From Rotaria sp. Silwood1 (Eukaryota > Rotifera > Eurotatoria > Philodinida > Philodinidae): a DNA stretch of 64,000 nt. Shown here in pieces: positions 24,216 through 35,553 of this stretch (position 1 is its first letter; the number at the start of each line of letters is the position of its first letter). A program made the translations under genes and the position numbers. The stretch spans positions 693,351-757,350 of the forward strand of contig CAJNOP010000060.1 in the NCBI GenBank assembly GCA_905250075.1. Direction: 5' to 3'. The notes under the pieces are model-generated. The model was given only the letters and a program-made list of their open reading frames with translations, did no database searches and was not told the DNA's origin.

Positions 24216-26204
24216 ATGAAGAATCATAGTCCATTATCCCGTATTTTAAGTTTTTGCTCGATATTCTTGCTAATATCAGCCGAGAAATCAGCAAATACAT
24301 TAGATATTCTTATGCCTGATGTTGTTGCTACACATGTGAGTACTTTTTAATATTAAATGAGCTTTAAATTGTATTCTTTGATTAGGTCGACGATTATTTA
24401 TGTACATCATTTGAAATGGATCAAGATAAACCGACTTATATAAGTTAGCGTTTTTTTTAAAGTATTGAGAAATATTAATTGATTTTGATTTTTAGCTGCT
24501 TTTAATCCGGCAGCAACATCACAAGATGCTCACCATATTTTGCTTTTTGGATGTACAGAACCAGGCAGTCGTCAAAAGATTTGGTAAGATCTAAAATAAA
24601 ATTGATCTCATTAAAAAGTTTGTTTTTCTTTTGCTTTTAGGAATTGTGGTGAAATGGCTGTTTTAGATGGTAGTTCTGGAAAAGGTTACGAAAATGCGCC
24701 AACATGTGCTTCGGGTTCAACTATTATTTATGCTTGGGCTTTAGATGCTGATAAAACTGAATTACCAAAAGGTTAAATTTCTAAGCAAACAAAATTTAAT
24801 TTTAAAATACAATAAATTCATTTTTTGTAGATGTTGCTTTTAAAGTTGGTGGCTCAACACCTGTAAAATATCTTGTATTACAAGTTCATTATGCTAATCT
24901 AGACAAGTTCAAAGGTAATTGTTTTTGTTGATAACTAAATTAATAATAAAATATGTATTATTTTAGCTGGTGAAACTGATCGTTCTGGTTTAATTCTTAC
25001 AACATCATCTATTCCGTAAGTACGAATTTGTTCTAAGAAAGAGTCGTCATTTATAGTTTCCCTAAATTTAGGAAACTAGTTTTGAGAGGTTGCAGGGTTT
25101 TTTTTAACGCTTGTGCTTAATTTACACTTTTATAAAGATTACCAAAGAGAGCCGGTGTAATGTTATTAGAAACTAATGGTGCAATTGCACCTCATTCACT
25201 TGGTAAATTATTTGTTTTATGAGTTTTATAGTTGTTGTATTCATCATCCTATGCTTTCGTGTATGTTGTTTATTATTTGCATTTGCTTGTTGTCTTTATG
25301 TGTAGTACGTCTAAACGCGCTGGTGTTTTTCTCCTTTTAACCGGTGGTTACATTGAACCGAATACTGAAGGTTAGTTCACATCTTTTCCTTCGTACACAT
25401 CTAAGTCTATTTCTCATATATATTCTTTTGTGTCTTTTTGTATTTTACTAAGAAATATTGCTTTGTTTTTTTTAGAAGTATTTGAAGTAGCTTGTGAAAT
25501 TGAACAAGATATTGTGATACATCCGTTTGCTTTTCGTACTCATGCTCATAAACTTGGTAAGATTTTGTGTTTTTGATAAGAAAATATTATTAACTATTTA
25601 AACAAAAGGTCTTGTGAATTCGGGATATCGAGTACGTGGTGAAGGTGATAATCAAGAATGGACAGAAATTGGTCGACGATCACCGCAATTACCACAAATG
25701 TTTTATCCAACTCAAAGTGATGTACCAATTAAACAAGGTGATTATGTTGCTGCAGCTTGTACAATGTTTAATTATCAATCACATGCTGTTAGAATTGGGT
25801 ATGAACATTTTTATTATTTATCTTTAAATTATTCTTTTCTTTTTTTCTTTGTTTATAATTTAGTTCAACTGGAAATGATGAAATGTGCAATTTTTATATG
25901 ATGTATTGGGTTAATGGTGATGAAGTATTAGAAAATGATGTTTGTACAAGTCTTGGACCTCCAAAATATTATTTTGGATATGATCGAGTATGTTCATTTT
26001 TTTTCTTTATATATATTTTATTTTATTTTCATTTTAACTATTTAGCATTTAAATGTGGAAAAAATTCCTGAAAATGCATTCCGTATTCCACCACCACCAA
26101 ATGGTCCAGCTCCTGGTGAACCCATACAAGGTGGTCATCATATGACCATGCAACATAAACCAAAGTCACGTAAACGACAAAATCGTTTCAATTATATCTT
26201 TTAG
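24216..26204 (+). CDS. Phm: Peptidylglycine alpha-hydroxylating monooxygenase (PHM), monofunctional
   Basis: Twelve exons, of which one of two alternatives is used. Constant: 24216-24335, 24386-24443, 24496-24583, 24641-24771, 24831-24914, 24967-25015, 25476-25556, 25609-25798, 25864-25987 and 26046-26204. Alternatives: 25138-25202 or 25306-25370. Either choice gives 382 aa. PHM hydroxylates the alpha carbon of C-terminal glycine in peptide precursors, the first step of neuropeptide amidation, using copper and ascorbate in the secretory lumen. Copper ligands are present: the His pair in DAHHILLFGC, His in LQVHY, the His-x-His in RTHAHKLG, and Met in MCNFYMMYW. The block VSGYRVR of the family appears as VNSGYRVRGEG, followed by RSPQLPQMFYP. 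The N-terminus is a signal peptide (MKNHSPLSRILSFCSIFLLI). The protein ends after the PHM core with a basic tail, with no PAL lyase domain, as in insect Phm. An in-frame ATG at 24162 is a possible alternative start. Confidence 0.93.
25138..25202 (+). other. PHM alternative exon 7a
   Basis: A 65-nt exon with acceptor ATAAAG and donor GTAAAT. It enters in phase 2 and leaves in phase 1, and encodes LPKRAGVMLLETNGAIAPHS. It is one member of a tandem-duplicated pair with 25306-25370. Confidence 0.75.
25306..25370 (+). other. PHM alternative exon 7b
   Basis: A 65-nt exon with acceptor TGTGTAG and donor GTTAGT. Its entry and exit phases are identical to those of 7a, and it encodes TSKRAGVFLLLTGGYIEPNT. 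Joining 7a to 7b shifts the frame to a TAA within 7b, and skipping both gives a TGA three codons into the next exon. Only one can be used at a time. Confidence 0.75.
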
Positions 26205-29200
26205 AATGAAAAGAAATATTCTATTCTATTTTTAAATATCATTCATTTTCTCTTGACCTAATATTGAAATAATAACAAAAAATAATAAATTTACAGTGCA
26301 ATAAAAAAAAAAAGAACAATGATTTTCATATGAGATTGATAACAAATTGAACAAAATGCTCTGTATAAAAATAGAGAAATATGTTTTTCTTTGTTCAAGA
26401 TAGAAATTAACGTGTGATAATGACAGATGACTGTTAAATAATAAATATTTTCATATTGCATGTGAAAATTAACAGTTGTTCGTCTTTTATTTTTTAGTTT
26501 TACCGATAAATATTATATTAAGATAAGTGGATTCTATAGTTGAATGGAATTTTATGATTATTTAGTGAAAATTAGAATAATAATTGTTTTTCTTATCAAC
26601 GGGAAATTTATTAAATATACTAACAGATTTTACAGATTTATCTTTTATTCGTAAAGGTTTTAGCGATTGACTCATGAATATTACATCATCATGTAGATAT
26701 TATTAATAAAAAATACGACGTTTTGTTGATATATGATGGTAATCTTAACTAAAATCTAAAATATGAAATAATAAATGAAGAAAAGTACCAAAACCTTTAA
26801 AAATTTCCCTTCAATGTTTAGATCGTGAATAACATCGACTTCTATAAAGTTTGTTTATTTTGTATAGTCCACTGAAATTCCTAAGAATATGATTCGTGAT
26901 CTTATGTAAGGAAAACAACTGTAGACATAACATTTTTTCGAGAAATACATTCTAAAAAGAGCACTGAAGTATAGACGCAGAAATTTTGGCACATCTCATT
27001 CTTTGTACAGACTGTGATAGGCAATCTAGCAACGGCAATTCCTCAACCATAAACCATGAACGACAATCTAACAGTATCTCTTTTCATCATAGATCCTGCC
27101 AGATATCTTAGCATCGCCGCTGTCTTACCATCGAACCGTGAGACATACTCATGAAAGCAAAGTCCTTCATACACTTATTATGAAATACAGTTGAATACAA
27201 AGTACTTATCATTTGCCTTCTTGTCGCATTCATTGTAACATATGACAATTAATATCTTTCATCGTCAACACAAATTAAAAGCGAGTAGTAATTCAGAAAT
27301 TGAAAAAAATATGCTCGTGAACTCTTTTATTCAGAGTGTCAATAGTTCAAGCGTGTTTCATATTTTTATTCCATAGGGATTGTGCTAACAGCTTTACAGA
27401 TCTTGTCAATTAGTCTGTATTGCTTCGAGACTTGAATTATGTTGTGTTTGAACATAATTTTACTTTGAGTACATAAAACACATCTTACAACTACGCCTAC
27501 AACACTCCGTTACAAAGAATATATTTCATGATAATAAATAAATAATATTTATAATTAGTAATGAATTGAAATAAGGTTAATAGAAATAATGCAATGCCAA
27601 AAAAAAACTTGGCATGTATAGGAAATACTTGAATTATTGACAAATATTTTTAATAAGTCATTCATTTGTACCGATCATGAAAGGAACAGTACAATAATTA
27701 TGAATTTGATCTAACGAATTCGAAACACATTTAAAATTCTATTACTTTAATCATTAATAGTTCAAGCTTTTTCATAGCTTATTCACTATATACTTAAATT
27801 CATATCGATCAAAATTGTTCAATTTCTTAAAATGCTACAAATGAAGAAGGAAGATTTTGCCTTTTTCAAACAAGTGTAAACTCTGCAGACCTCTATATGA
27901 ATTTTTAAAGATTAGTATCCATTTTGTAGAAATCAAATCTTTTTTTCGAAACAGTAAGTATAAAGTTTAAGTTAAAGTTTTGTACTCTCACCTCTCGCTC
28001 CCTTCCAATTATATACTTTAGAAAGTACAGAAATAAATAAATCATTGTAATAGTGCTGTCACTCATAATTACGCAGGCAAAAATAAGATGTTTGCCTAGC
28101 GAAAAGTATTGATTGAAATTTTAAGATCAAAAACTGAAGTTAACAAAGGAAAGAGTATAGAACTAAAGTATTAATATATGCACCAGTAATAATCAGATCA
28201 TATTTTGTTTTTGTTTTTTTCATCATAGTTAGTGCCCAGTTGCCATTGAGCAGGTAGCGACATGAAGACTTTAAAATGTTTTACGATTAGTTTGTTGATT
28301 TCTCAAAAAAATACCAGATATTTTTTAATTCAACAATACTAATAAATAATTAACCAACATATAAAAAGATTTTCTTTTTTTCTCTACAACACATATACTT
28401 TTGAAACAATTTTCTATATATGTAAAATTTGTTTTTTATTCGAAGTAATCCAATCATCAACTAAAGACTATAATTATTGATTTCTTCTTCTTTAACTTCG
28501 AATATGATAAGATTTAAAAGCATAAAGGTGTAGTTTGAGTCTCCTCTTGTCAAACACCGATAATCACACCCCATCAACATCTACACTAGACATTTATCTT
28601 ACAACAAATGATGCTTATATTTATAAATAGCGGCAACCTGTGTTTATTTATCTATGCGTAAATATTAACAAATATTGTAGTTAGACAAGTATTTCTAAAC
28701 CTTTCTGCCGTGTTACTACCACCCAACGGCAACTCCAATTGCGATTCTGTATTTACAATCTCTTGTTCAATTAATTCATATGAAAACTCGTAAAAGTATC
28801 TTACTCAATAAGAGTCGCTTGTATCAATATTTATAATAATAATCTCATAATCGTGCTTTGGTAATTCGTATATTTTAGACAGAGGCAGTCAGTATAGAAA
28901 ATATATTTTTTATCAATCGATACCTAGGGAATTGTCTACATACAATGTGTAAAGAGTCTTTTGGTATCACGCGCTCGGCATTATTTGCAACGTTTCTAAA
29001 AATAGCAATTCCGATTGCCAATGGGTGGTAAAAGGGTAATCTAGGCAACATTCTATTTTTACACCTTAAAAAATCCATAAGAATTGAATTATACCGAATA
29101 TTATTTTTTTTTAAATTTGATATTTTGTCAGTAATGTTGGTCACTGTTAATAAGCAAAGCAATCTTTCATTGTATAAACCTTTGATTAATTCACTGCATT

Positions 29201-30036
29201 TATTTCAAACTTCTAACTATATATCATTACATCAAAAAAAAACAAATTATACTAAATTATATGCTAGCTTATATGGAATATGTGAATTCCACATTTGAGT
29301 CCCGAAGGAGATGCAGTAACGAACTCTTACATCTAAACATCTCATAATTAATTTTAACTAAAACCTAATAGTTTTGTAGATATCATTGGACGAGCAATTA
29401 TATTTACTACTACTTGATTCTGTGCACTAGCCAAACAGGTGTAACATCAAAGCTTCAAAATAATTGTACTTACAGCCATCTGTTGTTGATTAGTACGAAA
29501 ATTTTTTGAATCGATAGGTTTGTGATACTATGATTATTTATCGAAATTTGATACCTGGTTGAAATCTTTAATTCTTTATCAATAGAAAAACTGCGAAACA
29601 AAATTTTAGACTATTCTGTATCATTTACTGTTAATAAGATAATTTCATTAATAAAACAGAAAAGAAATTCTTGAATTCAATATTTCTAATCTAACAGACA
29701 ATATACAATGACATGATAAGCAAGTCAATTACAATACACATATGCATATGAATATTCTACACAAGTTTGTGTTTCTATCGTTTTTTTTATGCATTATTTG
29801 ATGTTTCACTTATAATAAGTGATGTAAAATTGGTCTGGCTTCATCAAACACGTTTTCTGTAGTCATACTGATCCCAAGAAATGAAATGAAAAGCATTTAT
29901 AGGCTTCTTATTTCATCACAAATGGGGACTGATTGAGGTATTTTAGTATAATTTGCATCATAAGAAATACTTTCTAGTATTAATTGATTCGTTGCATTCC
30001 TCCATCGTTACCTGGTTTTCTTTCTTTCGACCGGCC
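26205..30036. other. Intergenic region between PHM and the GH16 gene
   Basis: 3.8 kb, AT-rich. It contains a degenerate repeat copy near 27945-28000 and a weak inverted repeat at 28712-28748 / 29003-29038 around the string ACCACCCA. The minus-strand open frame 28875-29162 lies across that repeat and resembles no family I know. Confidence 0.45.
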
Positions 30037-30044
30037 TATAAAAG
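30037..30044 (+). promoter_or_regulatory. TATA box of the GH16 gene
   Basis: TATAAAAG lies 51 nt upstream of the start codon in a GC-richer context (CCGGCC precedes it). This would place transcription start near 30065-30075 with a very short leader. It is the clearest core promoter in the window. Confidence 0.6.
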
Positions 30045-30094
30045 ATGTGCTGCATTCGATCGATATTGCAAGTAAAAGTATTAAAAACAATAAT

Positions 30095-31215
30095 ATGAAG
30101 GGATATATATTGTTGATATGGGTATGCTGCATTGTAGCATGTAGTCAAGCTGCATGGGTTCGTGTATGGGAAGATAATTTTGATTGGGATGGTGGTATTG
30201 ATCGTAATAAATGGGAATACGACGTTGGTGGTCATGGATGGGGTTTGTAATTTATGTTTATTATTATTTTATTTTATTTTATTTTTTTAAATATAGGAAA
30301 TAATGAGGAACAATTTTATACAGAAAATCGATTAGAAAATGCTCGTTGTGAACGTTTTCCAGGTAGTCCAAATGGTCGTTTGATTATTGAAGCACGTAAA
30401 GTACGATATAAGATTCCAATTCATATGAATATTTTCTTATTGTACAAGTTTAATTTTTATTAGGAATCTTATGGTGGTCGTCGATTTACTTCAGCTCGTT
30501 TGAAGAGCAAAGCTAAATGGACATATGGTCGTTTACAAATTCGTGCTTTACTTCCAACTGGTCGTGGTCTGTGGCCAGCACTTTGGTTGGTAAGTTTTAT
30601 CTTTAATATTTCAAAATAATTTCTTCTATAAAAATGATATTAGTTGCCTGAAAGACAAGTTTATAGTAATGCCTATTGGCCTGATAACGGTGAAATTGAT
30701 TTAATGGAACAAGTTGGTTATGATCCATTACGTATTCATTCAACAGTTCATACAAAAGCTAATAATCATATGTTAAATAATCATCCAAGTAATTCTGTTA
30801 TTGTTGGTGATGCTACAACAAATTTTAAAATTTATACACTTGATTGGAATGTTGATAAAATTGAAATGTTTGTTGGTGATGAAGGTAATCCATTTCACAC
30901 AAGAATTTTTGTTTGGAATAAACATGGAGATTGGACTACATGGTATTTTTATTTTTATTGTTTTTTTTTTCATTCGTTTTTTATCGAAATCTCATCATTA
31001 TTTTTCTTTATCTTAGGCCCTTTGATCAACCATTTTTTGTCCTACTCAACATTGCTGTTGGTGGTTTCTGGTAAATACATTCTTTTAGACCGAAAAAAGA
31101 CGGATTATCGCATTCCTTTTTCTCTGTTATTAGGGGTGGTGCACAAGGCATTGATGAAAATATTTTTCCACGTCGAATGGAAATTGATTGGGTTTACTAT
31201 TATCAATGGCGCTAA
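30095..31215 (+). CDS. Secreted GH16 endo-beta-1,3-glucanase (laminarinase-like)
   Basis: Exons 30095-30242, 30297-30400, 30464-30589, 30644-30942, 31017-31070 and 31134-31215 give 270 aa, about one catalytic domain. GH16 laminarinases cleave beta-1,3-glucans of fungi and algae. A signal peptide (MKGYILLIWVCCIVACSQA) precedes the mature start AAWVRVWEDNFDWDG. The active-site motif GEIDLMEQVG has the nucleophile and acid/base glutamates in E-x-D-x-x-E. Also typical are NNEEQFYT, GLWPALWL, STVHT and the C-terminal NIAVGGFWGG ... MEIDWVYYYQ. No carbohydrate-binding or other extra domain is present. All five introns are 53-74 nt. It likely acts as a digestive or defence enzyme outside the cell. 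Animal GH16 genes exist, but bdelloids also carry many foreign carbohydrate enzymes, so origin is open. Confidence 0.92.
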
Positions 31216-31255
31216 ATATCAACGTTGATATTTTTCTATTTTAAAAATCAATATA

Positions 31256-31269
31256 AATAAATAAATAAA
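31256..31269 (+). terminator. Poly(A) signals of the GH16 gene
   Basis: Three overlapping AATAAA hexamers start about 40 nt after the stop codon. Confidence 0.5.
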
Positions 31270-33022
31270 ACGAAATATATTTTCGTTTGATTTTATGTGT
31301 TTTTCTTTATTTTTATTTCATTAACAACATATTAAGTAAATAAGATAAAGTATATATATCTACTGTGCAATTAGAAACAATCAATATTGAGTTATATTTG
31401 TTTTTTCTCAATATTCTTTTTTTTCTTAATGATAAATATTTTATTTTTATTTTTTTACCTAAGTGTTTCTTGCCGTTTTATGATTTATAAAGAAAAAATT
31501 GACTTACTCTCTGCTAACTAGTGTAGAGTACTAATTATATGCCGCTAGAGAATGTCAAATTGACATGACAAAATATGTTATTCTTATTTTCTTTAAATAA
31601 TTAGTCTTAGAAACATTTATTCTTATAAAGAAAAAGTTCAAGAAAAAAAAAAAACCTTTAAAATATCATCGAACATCAATATATTGAAGTTCAGGATTTC
31701 CGTTAATAATTATGATCATAATATATCATCACATCATGAAAAGAAATTATAATTTTAATGTCGAAAATCATGTAAAACCTTCAGTTTAAAGTGTAATATA
31801 CTATGGAAAATCATTGGACAACACGACATATAGCGTGTTTTGCTAATCTCTAAATAAAAATCAACATGCATAGTTCACTCTAAAAGATTATATTCATTTA
31901 CTTGATTAAAATAGAAAAAGAAATCATGCTTGACTTCTTTTTTTCTTCTAATAGTAAAAAATATTAAAAAAAAAATTTTTTTTTGTCTAACAACGCAGGT
32001 CGAATAACTTAATGAGCCCTATATTTAGATAATTATGCTCTAAGTTTTTTTTTTCTTCTTAGCGACCGGTGTTGTTTTTATTTTCACAAAGTTACTCCCT
32101 CAATTTGTTAGCTATTATTAATGTCTAAGAAGCTTTTTCTCTTTGACTGTGTTCAACAAAAAACATAATTTTCTTTTACTATAATAGATGCTCTTGTGTC
32201 TTTTTTTTTCATCAACGAAAGATTATATCCTGAGAAATACTTGGTAATTAGCTGCTTCCGGAAAACTATGAACGTATTGAAAAGCTAACATCATCATCAA
32301 TCTGTTTGTCACAAATTGATACACGGAGAAGACAATTTTGTTTTTGTTTCTTTTCATTGTACGACCGGAGGAAAATGTCACATTCGAAGAGACATAATCA
32401 AATCTTTCAAATTCTGCGCCATCACATTCATCATTATCGTCAAGATATTGTATTTTCTGAATAAAGAATATGGAATGATGATAGAGCACGGCTTGTAGTC
32501 TAATGATTATCATTAAAATGTCCGAAATAGAAAACATTTTCATACATGCATATTCTTATATAAATATATATATATAGATAAGTCAATATGATTTTCCAAG
32601 AGAAACAATATTGAATAATTTATATAAAAAAAAAGAAACATTTCCCGTTTACTGTCGTTGTTGTATGTGTGCTATACCGAACGATAACAACAGCAAAAAA
32701 TTTCTTATTATTTGTTATTGATTTTCTCTTTTTCTGCTTGTTGTCATTAGTCGGTATGTCTGTCTATTTGTTGTTCTCATAAATGAAAACGACGGAGTAA
32801 CGCTGCTCAAGAAAGATAAAGATCCTGGCAAACAGGCAAAAAAAAAATAAGTGTGAGAGAAGAACGTTCAACTATAGAGAGCAGGGCGGTAATGACGAGT
32901 AAAATGTATTTAAATAAAGAGCAAGCTGTAAGACAACATACCGACATCAAACAGACAAGCTATTAATTAATCTTAAAATAATATTAAAATTTCTTCAGTA
33001 TAATTCATTTAAATTTTTATAC
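31270..33022. other. Intergenic region upstream of Munc13-4
   Basis: AT-rich. The minus-strand frame 32223-32543 (106 codons) lacks recognisable motifs. The last 150 bp before 33023 hold a TATTTAAATAAA string (about 32908-32919) that could serve as a promoter for the upstream exon. Confidence 0.35.
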
Positions 33023-33075
33023 ATGGAACGAATTCATATGCGTGGTCGACGATGGTCCGATGCTGTTGTTGCTAA
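33023..33075 (+). other. Candidate alternative first exon of Munc13-4
   Basis: ATG in context ACATGG opens a 53-nt exon encoding MERIHMRGRRWSDAVVA, with a GTAAGC donor. It leaves in phase 2, which fits exactly the acceptor at 37385. Its length, phase and pattern (W-S-x-A near the end) parallel the downstream first exon at 37258-37310. The splice would cross 4.3 kb including the assembly gap, so linkage is inferred. Confidence 0.35.
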
Positions 33076-35041
33076 GTAAGCACATTACTTATCATAATAA
33101 TAAGAAAACATAGAAGTTTCATATCATCTTTATTGTTTGTTTACATCTATGAGTAATCTACAAGAAAAAAGAATTAACTATGATTTTGAGAAAACGTTTG
33201 TTTTTTTTTCTTTTAACCAAAACTAAAATGAATTTGAAAAAAAAAAAAAACCTATGAAAAGAAAATTTTCTTAAACAATAGAATTCAGATTTTATAAACT
33301 AGAAATATTGATTTTTTTATTCTACCAAAATTTATATTCTTCTATCGAACTTATATATATATATATTCAAAAATTCAAGTATGGAGTTTTTACTAGTTTA
33401 TTTTTTATACATTGACATAAATGAATATAAACATTATTTTAACTGAATCTTTTTAAGAATATTTTCATTTCTAATAACCAAATTGATGTTACAGACAAAT
33501 ATATAAAAATAAATATTTTATATGCATCCCCAATCTTACTTAGATGATCATAAATGTTGTTCAGTTAAAAGAAAAATGCGTAATTACAGTTTCGAGGTCT
33601 ATATATATGTGTCTCAATTGTTGATGCGAAATAAAAAAGTACTTCATCAATATTAAGATGAATAGATAGAATACTATATTGACAAGACATCCGCTTCATT
33701 AGATGAACAAATAATTGTCTTTCCAAGCATAAGGATTAAAAAAATTGTTTTAAACGTCTTCTAAGATGATAGATGAAAAGGTGTTTTTCTATTTGAGTAT
33801 TTTTTTTCAATTTTCTTGAATGTCAAAGTGTAATAACTTGGAAGTGATTAATTGCTACACATTTTCTAGCTCAATAATTGAATTGAAATAAGAAAGTTCC
33901 TGATTACTTCAAGGACTTTTTGTTCATTTATTTATATTCAAATAAGCGGAATTAAATGAATATAAAATAAATTGTATTGTCTTTAATCAAAACCAGACGT
34001 TCTTTTTTTTTATTCTTTTCTTTTTTTTTTTTTCGTATGCTATTTATTGCACTATATATAATACTTAATGTTTTTCTATGATTAATTTGTAATATTTCAA
34101 TAAAAATTTTATTTTTCAAACTTCAAAAAATTTAAATGTATCTCAAATAAATTAGCAAAGCAAAGATATCTTAGAAATATAATTAAAAACATATATTTTA
34201 GAAGAAGCCTTAAATTATTTGTTGTTTTTTTTGTATTTAACATCTGAATAAAATTATATTTTATCTTTGAGTATGGATCAAATAAGAAACAATTAGTATT
34301 TACATCCTTTTCATATTTTATGAATTTTGACAGAATAATATAGATATTTTCATTAATTAAATTATTTGTTTTTTTTTCACTTATAAGGATAACTTATTTT
34401 TTCTAAAAATAACTAATATTAAGAAATAGAAAATAAAAGAGTTGCTTATTTGTTATGATATAATCTTTTATATGAATTTCATATTAAATATTTCATTTAT
34501 TCATCATTCTCGTATTGACGTTTTCTTTTTTTTTCTATATTAAAAATTGATTCTTTACACATTTTCTCATAGAAATAAACAATAAATTAGCTACGTCATT
34601 CTTTTGATGCGGAAATCTAAAAAAGAAAAATTATCTCAAATTGTTCAATATTTTATTATTTTTCTTTTTTTAGTAGATCAAATAAACGAGCTTAAAATAA
34701 CGATACTTAATGACAAAATTTATCTAGATAAAATATTAATTTAGCAAGCAAAGTTAATCTGTGTGTGAGTGTATATTTGCTACACTGAGAACTAAACCAT
34801 GTTTGCTTGAGTGGAATAGAAAAATACTAGAAAACAGAAGCATGCCATCGTGGATAATGCTCCTATTAGAATTTCTCTGACGTTAATTTAAATAGATAAG
34901 AAAACTATTATTGTTATAAGTGCTCTATTCTATTCGACATAAAAACAAAATCCATAAAACTATTTAAAAAAAATATGAAATAATTAGTAAATAGTAAATC
35001 ATCTAAAGTAATTAAACCCCCCAAAATAGACGGCCACCCTA

Positions 35042-35416
35042 TATTAGAAGGCCTCCCCCCTGTATAAGGCCATGTCCGAGCAAAAGTTCAAACGCCCTAT
35101 TAGAAGGCCACGTACTAATTAATTAATATATTCCAAAATTAATGAAACTTTCATAAATATTAATTAATAATTAAGGAAAATATAACCGATTTTCTAATAT
35201 TTTTTTGCGAAATCCTTCCTTTCCTATCATAAATAGTACAGTTTATACAAAAAATGGTAGTTTTTTCAGCAAAAAACATCTAAAAAACAATAATTAAAGA
35301 TATTAATTAATTATTAATTTTTTAAATTATTTTAATTAAAAACTGGTCAAAAATTGACCCCCAATAGAAGGCCATCCAAAAAGTAGCGATGTGCCAAGAC
35401 ACTGTATAAGGGCATG
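35042..35416. repeat. Degenerate AAGGCC-type repeat cluster beside the gap
   Basis: Related short units recur in one orientation: TATTAGAAGGCC (35042), TGTATAAGGCCATG (35061), TATTAGAAGGCCAC (35099), AATAGAAGGCCATC (35363) and TGTATAAGGGCATG (35403). The cluster is interrupted by AT-rich sequence and ends at the N run. Confidence 0.55.
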
Positions 35417-35432
35417 CCCTTTTATTCTGAAG

Positions 35433-35532
35433 NNNNNNNNNNNNNNNNNNNNNNNNNNNNNNNNNNNNNNNNNNNNNNNNNNNNNNNNNNNNNNNNNNNN
35501 NNNNNNNNNNNNNNNNNNNNNNNNNNNNNNNN
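35433..35532. other. Assembly gap (100 N)
   Basis: Exactly 100 unknown bases, a conventional scaffold-join placeholder. The true length is unknown. Confidence 0.98.
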
Positions 35533-35553
35533 GGGGGGGGGGGGCGGGGGGGG
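35533..35553. other. Poly-G tract at the gap edge
   Basis: Twenty G and one C directly after the N run, in DNA otherwise almost free of G runs. This is most likely a sequencing or contig-end artefact. Confidence 0.7.

Noticed and set aside
25138..25370. Reading both PHM exons 7a and 7b as consecutive constant exons
   Set aside because: Joining them breaks the frame and gives a TAA within 7b.
28875..29162. 95-codon minus-strand open frame
   Set aside because: No recognisable motif, and it overlaps a degenerate inverted repeat.
30956..31228. Continuous open frame through the GH16 intron and last exons
   Set aside because: It is out of frame with the conserved GH16 blocks; splicing restores the conserved C-terminus instead.
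32223..32543. 106-codon minus-strand open frame
   Set aside because: Single frame without splice neighbours, family motifs or conserved composition. Such lengths occur by chance in a window this large.
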